NCBI RefSeq assembly: GCF_036898095.1
Contig: NC_090726.1
Location: 36,723,877 to 36,787,876, forward strand
Direction of reading: 5' to 3'
Source: Palaemon carinicauda
Lineage: Eukaryota; Arthropoda; Malacostraca; Decapoda; Palaemonidae
Length of the DNA: 64,000 nt
Positions within the stretch are counted from its first letter, which is position 1. Each line of letters opens with the position of its first letter. This document shows, one piece after another, positions 54,762-64,000 of this stretch. A program made the translations under genes and the position numbers. Below the pieces are notes generated by a model. That model was not told the origin of the DNA. It ran no database searches and saw only the letters and a list, made by a program, of their open reading frames with translations.

Positions 54762-55412
54762 ACAACGTTAAATGGAGGTGAGGATGCACACAGGCTATTC
54801 TTTGCACACTTAGTTTTTGTTTGTATTTAGTATTTTAAAATGGGGAATCTGGCTTTGCCTTCTACAGAAATAATGTAATGGTGTTCAATCATATATCATT
54901 TAATACTTCATTGCTTTATTCTGTATCAAAATCTAAAAACAAGTTGTGTTGTATCAAGAATTTAAGTTGTTAGATGTTAGACTCTAAATTTAAGCTGTTA
55001 GATATCAGACTTCAAGAAAACATCATATTTATTTACATCTGTTTATTGCACCATTGGGTATATTTTTAGCCGTATCATATTAACATTATAAGTAGTTATT
55101 AGTAGGTTTTATTTTTTCTTGCAAGTATGGAAGTATGGCATTCTTTAATGTAAAGCAAGTATAATTTCTCTGATTATTGTAAGGTGCTAAATTGAGGAAG
55201 GCATCAATTCCTCTGCCAGTTATGATATGCTTTACTAAAGAATTATTATCCTGAATCATGCAGGCCACAGGCTAATTCTGAGCTATTTGTTTTTGTCGGG
55301 TTGCTTGTTTCGTTACTTTGTTGAATGAAATTAGTTTAACATTTTACCTTTGCAGTAAAGGTATGAAATGCACCATACACTTGTATAGTATGAATTTAAA
55401 ACATGTTTTTCT
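54762..55412 (+). other. Probable BPNT1 3' UTR and downstream DNA
   Basis: Follows the BPNT1 stop codon. No coding region; AT-rich, with a loosely repeated word TTAAGTTGTTAGAT / TTAAGCTGTTAGAT near 54961-55000. Confidence 0.5.
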
Positions 55413-55591
55413 GGGGCGGCCGACACCTACAAGGTGTTCACGCGAGGGTTGTAACCTCTGCATTCCATGCTTTTATCTTTCTCTAGTATATTTGGAAGAT
55501 TTATATTAGAAAAGGTACAAAGAAGGACTTTTCACCGGGCGTCACAGGCCTCTTCCCAGAAATAGATTTTTCCTTCGTCAAAATCCCTTTT
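55413..55591 (+). mobile_element. Second solo DIRS terminus, same family as 46720-47053
   Basis: GACACCTACAAGGTGTTCAC through TTCACCGGGCGTCACAGGCC to CGTCAAAATCCCTTTTTTTT matches 46877-47053 closely over about 180 bp. Only the outer part of the terminus is present. It lies in the same orientation, 8.5 kb downstream. Confidence 0.85.
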
Positions 55592-57419
55592 TTTTATGCA
55601 AAATCACCACTTGACCTATGTCCATCTGCATGTATGAGTGAAATACTGAAAAATATGAAGTTGATATATTTTGAAATATCTAAGAAATGTAATAATGGAA
55701 GTACTGTATATGAATGAAAATATTGTTACTCACCTTGTGTCACTCCTATCTTACACTTTTTGACTTACGTCTGGTCTTAGGAAATTTTAAGTGTCTTTAG
55801 TGTATAATGATGTTTAGATTTGAAATAGGGGTAGGGATGCAAAGGGTTTGTTGAAGCTATCTATTAAAGTTTGTTAACATGTGATTATTCTCAATATAAA
55901 TATCTTCCATATGCTTAAATATATCCGATAAAGATTCCTTCACCAGTAAATTTGGATCACTTTACAATAGGGTTGCCAATACAGTATTAGGTCTAATGAA
56001 GATTTTACTATTGATTTAGCATTCAACTACTGTATTTTAATATGGTTAATGAAAAGTGTAGTTTTATTCCATATGTTTTTGTGCTTTGCAGTTTGAAATT
56101 AATCTTATTATACATTTTCCTTGGTTTGTATATGAGGCACATAACCTCCTAATTGATGGTTATTACTAATAGGATAATTTGCCTTGCATAGCATCCTGTT
56201 GGTGATACTAAAAAAAAAAATTTTCCTTGATTCTTGCCGTTTCTCCTTTATTTATTTTTTTGTATATTTTTTAGTCGATGCTCTTTTTATATTAAATTTT
56301 CTCCCTTTGCTCTTAAACAACTGGACAAGATTCTAGGAATGTCATTTATTTACCTCATCATTTTACTTTATAATAGGATATTATATAATAACTGCATTAT
56401 AAGTATTTTACAGTTCAGTACTGTACTCTGCTTTATCACACTACCAGTGATAGTTTTGTACTCTACATTCTATTTATTTTGAAAAAAATATGTCTTGATT
56501 ATGTTAGATAGCCTTTGTGAACCTTTTATACACACTAAGAAATAATTTGCGTCGTTCAAAATATTGAACGCATTTCCTAAACATCACTTGGTAGTAATGA
56601 TAAAAATCTAATCATTTGTCTGAAATAAAACCAGTATAGTAACACAAAAATTTTGCAGCAGTTAGGCATATTATTCTGTAAAAGTAAAAATTCATATAGA
56701 AAGTTATTAATATAGGAAATTTGCAAGGCATTGGTTCCATGATATCACCTACAAATTACAACAAAACCTTCATTAATCCATTATTGTGATCATGCGCAGA
56801 AGATATTTTTATGGTATCAGCTATTATAAAAATCCTCATCTTATTAATGGATAGTATTTGAGAGCCTTATAACGAGTTTATGATCAAGCCAAACTCGGTT
56901 GTTAAGAAATTTTTAACATCTAAGTTAATTTTTGTTAGTAGTCCGTACTGTATGTAAAGTTGGAACCATTTTTTTTTGTATCCTAGATCTTATAAGATTT
57001 GGTTTTGATTGCACTTACTCCTTATCCTGCTTTTTAATACAGTAATGCATTATGAAGTTTGACTGAATGGTCTGGATAAACTATTGTAGAATACAAGTAG
57101 TACCATAGTAACAAATAGAATATCTCTATCACCCATGGTAAAGTAAGATATGTACAAATGGGGGCATTTTAAGGAATTAATTGAGGTTGCTGTATGATGT
57201 GATACTACGTGTGTTGTTAGTTTCTAGAGGGTTGTTAAAGGCTTTCCTTGAATTACGGTGATGATTAAATTTATGTAAATTTTCAAAATTTAGTAAGCTT
57301 ATTCAACTATCACTTGTGAATGGGATTTTTGTTCTCAGAATTTGAATTCCTTACAGTTTTAATGAGCTTGATTGAAATTATCCTGGTGCACAGTTCTCTT
57401 CATCCCGTATGCTTTCCCT
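55592..57419. other. Unassigned AT-rich DNA
   Basis: No ORF or element is recognised. An 82-codon ORF at 56234-56482 is hydrophobic because of T-rich composition and is not supported as a gene. AATAAA near 56624 could be a distal BPNT1 polyadenylation signal. Confidence 0.4.
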
Positions 57420-57700
57420 AAACTAAGGGGTAGTTTGCCTATTATCTATCAAAAGCATTTCCAGATCTTCTTTCTCTTTGCTGCACCAGCTGCCTCCCTC
57501 TTGACCTTCTACCCCTAACAGGTTCCTCCCAAGCCCTTTTAACTCCTTCCCAATCACCCATCCTTATTACATGTCCATACCATCTCAATCTTGATACTCT
57601 TTTCATGTCATTTTATCTTGCATGTCAATAATCTTTACCACCGCTGCCACTTTTGATATCTATATTTGTCAGCCTCCCCTGCAGTACGATCCCAGTGTCC
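57420..57700 (-). pseudogene. LINE ORF2 C-terminal fragment, antisense
   Basis: The minus strand over about 57605-57450 reads RVSRLRWYGHVIRMGDWEGV and then KRAWEEPVRGRRSRGRQ, the conserved R(W/F)xGHVxRM...GRRxRGRP block near the C-terminus of many non-LTR retrotransposon RT proteins (RTE-type and relatives). Upstream sequence is degraded. The clade cannot be decided from this piece. Confidence 0.75.
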
Positions 57701-58414
<714 letters not shown>

Positions 58415-58416
<2 letters not shown>

Positions 58417-61086
58417 TGATAGCAACGTAATAGTAGTGGGAGAAAATTCAAGTGATATTATCAGTATTATACTGATTTTGAAGCAGACCATGCTTCATAG
58501 TTCTGTTTTGCACGTTAGGTCTAATAGCAAGGCATAGTATCTTTTAAAATCACATTTATAGTGGATTTCGTTTTTGGATGTAGTTCGTCATATATTTTTC
58601 ATGTTTAACAAGATGGATGTGCTTACTGTTTATAACATTACCTTATAAATCCACATCAGAAACTTAATCATTACTAAACTCTTACTTTATTGGTTATAGT
58701 ACGAAGTTGGTAATGATAAATGTTTTTCAGCTTACTCTTGTTTGCTGATCAAATATTAGACATACTTAGAGGAAAATGTCACGTTGTAACTACATTTCTA
58801 ACTACGTATCTGTTGACACAAGACTTATGGCTGTTAGCGTTGCACTCTAGCTTCTTGTCAGTCACAAATAGTTGCCTGTCAATGGACCATGGGATATTTT
58901 CTATCATAATTTTATACCATTAGCCTAATAGGCTTAATGTCCTAGCAACAAGAACTATTTATGGTAATTGAATATTTTTTATAGAAAATGAAATGAAAAA
59001 AACTCATAACTAGTTTTTAAAATATTGAAGAATCTTCAGCATAAATACTTACAATTAAGGGTAAGTATATTGTCTATCATTTAATATACCAGTTATACCA
59101 AATTATTTGAAATGAGTTTATCGACATTTTACTGATTGGTACAATCATAGGTTATATTACTATATTGTGTATCAAGAAAAAAGTGGTGTATTATTTTGGT
59201 GATATATTTTATTACCAATAGAAAGATTCTACTATCTTTTTGTCCAATTTGTAATAATTGATCTGTCTGAAAGTGTGAGTTTTTATGGCTATGGAATTTT
59301 CATGATACTAACATTTTGTTTCTTGAAATAATGCAAAGTTTTCTTGTTGGCACTTATAAATATTAATGATTAGTTATAGAATAATGCAAAGAAGTGATCA
59401 AATTTCTGAATACTTAGTCTTTGCTCTTCTACTTAATGGATATGGCCTTTTTGTCAGCACATTCAGCAATGAAAATCTTTGAAATCTTTTTGTGGTCTGG
59501 AGTATTTGACAGCTAAATAAAGAAATGAAATATAGATGTACAGTATACTGAACATTTGTACGTCGTTTATTGCCAATTCTTTCATAAATACAATGTTGAA
59601 TTAGAATTGTGATTCAAGATTGAAAGGAATGTGCCTTTCGTTGGTAAGTTTTTAAAGTAACTTACTGTGCTGCTTTAACTTATCATTGAGGGTGAGATTG
59701 AATATTTCAATATAGCATAGGTTGTTACCATTAGTTGTTGGATGTTGAATGATTTATGTATATTTTATATTCAGATTAAAGTATAGTCCTAAAACCTGAG
59801 TTTTATATGTCCTTGGAAATGTGCATGAACTTGAGCATTTCAAGCAATCTTTTGAAAGTCAGGAATTTTGAAAAAAATGATGTATACAATATTTAGAAAT
59901 TTACAGGAAGCAATATAAAATCTCCCAAGTTTCCAAAACTTGAGAGTAGCAATGTATTACAGATTTATTTTGCAATAAAAAGTTTTGTTGTTTGGCCATC
60001 ATTCTGTTATAAAATTTCCGGAGTAAGTTTTGATAATTATTCCCCAAGATTGATAGCTCTCAACAGGGTTAGGATGGCAGAAGAAAGCAACTACGTACAA
60101 CTGACTCTCAATTTTAATGCATTGGTTAACTTTGATGTTTGTTTTATTTCTGAATCTCACCTGAGGTTCATATAGCTACTTCCTTGTTGACGTCAATTCT
60201 AAAAATGAGAAATTTCCCATATTCTTTCTTTTTCACATTTTTGCCTCTTCATTCACGTATTGCCCCTATATAGTGGCGTATGGTAATGAGAAATGTTTTC
60301 GAAAGTTAACTTATGTTTTACTTGCTGCTAGTAACCATGTTGACATATACTTTTAACCCCTTTGGAATGCAGTTTAGATTTTCATTACAAATGTTTATTG
60401 GCTTTAGCTTAATTGGGAATGTCTTCTCAATTTGATATGCTGTGCATTTTTAAAGTATAGTTCTAGTGCTATGTTGTAAGTTTTAGGAAGGCTCTACATC
60501 AGATGTAATGAAATCTGAGGTGATCATCTACTCTAAAACATGTTGAATAATAAATTGCATCCCTTTGTGATATCTGTAAAAGAGGTATTTGTTGAAAGGT
60601 GTTCCGTGTTCATCATGACTTGTGTCACTAAAAGTAACTTGGAATAAGTCTTTCTACTTAATAGTCAACCATTGCTGATATGATTGATTTAAAATGCTAC
60701 AGTTTTGGTGAAAAAATTTATCTTTATTACATTTTATCAATGCCTGTTGTGTACAAGCTGTTTTTTTATTTTTGTGGTACATAATTATTAATAAGAAAAT
60801 AATATATCATGTTTAATTGATCTAAATTGAAAATCATTGGTATTTTGAGTTCTGTTATGAATGCTTGCATTCTTATGGGCAACTGAAAATATTCTATATT
60901 AATTTTTCCATACGAATTCACGCCCATGTTTAACTGTTTAGTTGGTATTGGATAATGCACTAACCCCTATCTAGCTGACAGGCTTTGAGTTACATCAAGT
61001 ACTGTATTGCAAGGAAGTAGGTATGCATTCATAGAATTTTCTTTAAAAGACCTAAGTTGTTGGTATGCAACAATATTTTAAAAGCT
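58415..61086. other. Unassigned AT-rich DNA, 2.7 kb
   Basis: No supported gene, repeat or element. Scattered short ORFs are consistent with chance. Confidence 0.4.
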
Positions 61087-61285
61087 TGCTCATCTGTAAT
61101 ACATACATACATATACCAAGGCACTTCCCCCAATTTTGGGGGGTAGCCGACATCAACAAAGAAACAAAAACAAAAAGGGGACCTCTACTCTCTACGTTCC
61201 TCCCAGCCTAACAAGGGACTCAACCAAGTTCAGCTGGTACTGCTAAGGTGTCACAGCCCATCCTCCCACATTATCCATAGATGAA
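61087..61285. repeat. Dispersed repeat fragment with ATAC-rich head
   Basis: Begins with (CATA)n-like ATACATACATACATATACCA, then AAGGCACTTCCCCCAATTTT and GGGGGGTAGCCGACATCAAC. The CCCCCAATTTTGGGGGG core is a palindrome. I associate this phrase with an abundant decapod repeat (recognition only). A microsatellite head followed by a fixed body resembles the 3' ends of non-LTR elements. Confidence 0.6.
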
Positions 61286-62944
61286 CATATTTACTAAATA
61301 CGGTATTATTGTATACAAAACTATTAAAGACAGTCTATTCAACATTTTTGATTGAATGTGTGATAAAAGAACTCAACAATTTAAATAAAAGATATAAAGA
61401 TCATTTCAAAAATAATTTTCCTAAGAACGTTTGTTAATGTCCAAAGAAGATTCTTCATCCAGAGAATTTGAAGGGGATAAATCAACGCGACTATTGTAAT
61501 GTTTAGGAGATTTGATTCACTTTAGCATTTTGTGACCTTGGCTCAAATGGCTTTCATATAAAAGTTTTATTTACCTCATTTCTTAATGTTTAACTGTACT
61601 TTTCCTTAATAATTGTTTTTAAAGTCTTTTGTTAGTCATACTGTATTGTAAATCAGTAATAAAGAGTAGGCCTATTTGTTATATCACCATGCATAATGGT
61701 TTCCTCCCTAGGATTTCTTTTAACCTTGTTGTGAGAATTGATTGACTAGGTAATGCAGTAGTTATCAATGACTGAAGAGACACTGAAGGTAATATACCGG
61801 TAATTAATCATGCTTCTTAAAGTAAACCAGGTGTGGTAACAATCTAAAATAAGGAAAGATGTTATAACAAACACCTCATCTCTAATGACTAATTACCTTG
61901 TATTTACCCATAGAATTATTTGATTAAAAGAAGTCTCCTATAAAAGAGAATTGGAATAGGTAGTTTTTAGCAACTTGTTTATACATTTTACCCCTTGTGA
62001 GTTACATTCCATGGTGTCATGATTTCCTGCACATTTCACATACCTACTCTACCTACAATGAAGGAAAAATGTGTGGCTTTCATTCATCATCATCATGTAA
62101 TATAGTTTCGAGCTTACTTGCATTACAGGACTCCTGTTATAGCCCATCAACTGTGGAATTCAGATTATAGGGGACTGCAACTATACAGGTTGTTCATCAT
62201 ATATGCGGTCTGACAATGCTTGCTACAAGCAACTACCGCGGCACATGATCATGGCCATGGATACATGAAACTGAACATCCTTCACGACCTCATCCTCTTT
62301 GATTGCATCTGTACTTAGAATCACTGTTCTGGATAACGTAAGTGTATGCACTATACAACCATTTTGTTGTAACGTAACTAACCCAATATTATATGATCTA
62401 CATGATTGTGTAGCCTACATTTATTTAGAAAAATCTTGTCTTCGGATTGTCTGACTTAAATTATTTGTGGTGTGTGTCAGAGATTATACGTACTGTACTT
62501 GTGTTTCCTAAAGTTTTTTATTTTTCTTCAATTCTTGCTTGCAAGGAACATATGTTTACATTATTTGATTTGATTCAACCAATGCATCGTTTGAATTTTC
62601 CATTTTGTATACTGTATATTTGCTTTAAGCATAATTTAGCTATTGCTTCCAATTTCCATTTAGGTAGCCTTGTGTTTTTATGAGTTTGACGAAATATTTG
62701 TCTTGTACTTAAAAAAATAGGTCTTTCTTAGGTTAAAATATTTTAGGTATTAATCTATACATCAGGATTTTATGTATATTCTTTCAAGTGGGACATTTAA
62801 TGCAAGCCTAAAGCATTTGCTTTCATTTTATTTTTTTTCATTATACACGCCAAAGAATCTTTTTTTAATTTCTCTTGTGTAAGATCAAATATCCAGTAAA
62901 TAAAAAATAAGAAATTTGACCTCGGTGTTCTTAATGCACTACAA
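61286..62944. other. Unassigned DNA
   Basis: Short ORFs only (for example 62447-62683, 78 codons, T-rich). No repeat noticed. Confidence 0.4.
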
Positions 62945-63385
62945 TTGTAAAGTGGCTACTTTCCTCTTGATAAGGATATAAGAGATTCATTAGCTATGAT
63001 AAGCAACTCTTAGGAAAAGGACACTCCAAAGTCAAACCACTGTTTTCTAGTCTTGGGCAGTGTCATAGCCTCTGTACCATGGTGTTCCACTGTCTTGGGT
63101 TAGAGTTCTCTACCTTGAGGGTACACTCTGGCACACTTATATTTTATGTCTCTTCCTCCTGTTTTTTTGGAGTTTTTTTATTTTATATATGAAAGATTCA
63201 TTTTAATGTTGTCACTGTTCTTAAATTATTTTATTTTAATGATTCATTGCTTCTTTTGCACTTTATTTATTTCCTTTCCTCAAAGGGCTATTTTCCCTGT
63301 TGGAGCCCTCGGGCTTATAGCGTTATTACCAGCTTAGCTAGAAATAATAATAATAATAATGATAATAATAATAATAATAATAATT
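62945..63385 (-). repeat. Dispersed ATT-headed repeat, inverted partial copy
   Basis: Reverse complement of the 33474-33900 repeat: ACCACTGTTTTCTAGTCTTG, CACTGTCTTGGGTTAGAGTT and GGGCTATTTTCCCTGTTGGA appear in the inverted order, and the (AAT)n head lies at about 63341-63385. It lacks the distal part of the repeat. Its insertion-site equivalent reads GACACTCCAAAGTCAAACCA near 63026-63045 (unoccupied). Confidence 0.9.
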
Positions 63386-63536
63386 TGCCTGCTATCATTT
63401 ACTCTTTTGAATAAGCTTTATATATTTTTCTTGTTCAAAAGTTTCGGTATATTACCTGTAAAAAGAACGTGTATCGATCTCACTAGTTACATAACATAAC
63501 ATGATTGGATATGCTTGTACTGTACATCTTCATTAT

Positions 63537-63830
63537 CTCCTCTTACGCCTATTGACGCAAAGGGCCTCGGTTAGATTTCGCCAGTCGTCTCTGTCTTGAG
63601 CTTTTAATTCAATTCTTCTCCATTCATCATCTCCAAAATCGCGCTTCATAGTCCGCAGCCATGTAGGCCTGGGGCTTCCAACTTTTCTAGTGCCTTGTGG
63701 AGCCCAGCTGAACTGAACGTTTGGTGAACTAATCTCTCATGGGTAATGCGAATGCCCTGCCCAAACCATCTCCATCTACCGTACACTTCTCACCAAATTG
63801 TAAAGATAAGATAATTTCCGCAACCGTCAT
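63537..63830 (-). pseudogene. Probable LINE-derived fragment, antisense
   Basis: The minus strand contains GGWFGQGIRITHE-like and RLRTETTGEI-like phrases in broken frames that resemble the last part of RTE-type ORF2 proteins (a GHxxRM...GRPR region followed by R-W). The match is by eye and weak, and the assignment is tentative. Confidence 0.45.
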
Positions 63831-64000
63831 ATTGTGCAATTAGACAGTAGAGAACCATGCAAATAATTGTTTTTACATCGGTGCTATGTTTTATGCAGAG
63901 TGAATTAATCCACACCATCGCCGGTGACATTAATTAAAATAGCCATCACGGCCCCAACCTCTTTTTTTTTTTTTTATTACGCATACACATTTGGTCCTGC
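63831..64000. other. Unassigned right edge of window
   Basis: Nothing recognisable; a T-run lies near 63961-63977. Confidence 0.4.

Overview
The window is eukaryotic and almost certainly from a decapod crustacean. A caridean shrimp is my best guess, because the dispersed ATT-headed repeat and the DIRS termini look like families I associate with that group; this is recognition, not a search result. The DNA is AT-rich and intron-rich, and most of it is mobile or tandem-repeat DNA. Only one host gene can be supported: the 3' half of BPNT1, the lithium-sensitive 3'(2'),5'-bisphosphate nucleotidase, as four plus-strand exons between 46519 and 54761. Its upstream exons were not found and are probably left of the window.

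Layout. 1-870 is unassigned AT-rich DNA with two short hairpins. 870-5460 is a satellite of about 28 units of about 163 bp in two interleaved monomer types. 5960-6154 is a 195-bp fold-back palindrome and 6600-7215 a 76-bp tandem repeat. 8002-14691 is a decayed DIRS-type tyrosine-recombinase retrotransposon (copy 1) that carries an expanded 16-bp minisatellite in its gag-like region. 15040-15810 is the 3' end of a LINE. 17729-18037 and 36253-36562 are two opposite copies of a TTAA-flanked MITE. 19914-20468 is a TA-flanked MITE. 24072-31936 is a second, better-preserved DIRS-type family (copy 3) with gag-like, RT/RNase H and tyrosine recombinase frames and a 75-bp hairpin-rich tandem repeat in its leader. 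33474-34146 is a complete copy of a dispersed repeat. A second copy of that repeat (39001-46180) has been split by a nearly intact DIRS element, copy 2 (39334-45867). From 46519 onward the BPNT1 introns hold a DIRS end, an antisense Ty3/gypsy remnant and an old DIRS remnant. 54762-64000 is mostly unassigned DNA with a DIRS end, a long TA tract and pieces of LINEs and dispersed repeats.

How the parts fit. In each better-preserved DIRS element a gag-like zinc-binding protein, an RT/RNase H protein and a tyrosine recombinase are read from overlapping frames. Inverted ends plus an internal complementary region fit replication through a circle that the recombinase then inserts without a target duplication. 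The internal complementary region of all three copies encodes the circle junction, so the ends can be set to within a short T-run. For copy 2 an unoccupied relative of the target site lies in the same window. No bacterial-type operon, CRISPR array, rRNA or convincing tRNA was seen, and I found no clearly new biological system. The most interesting material is the DIRS biology and the tandem-repeat structure.
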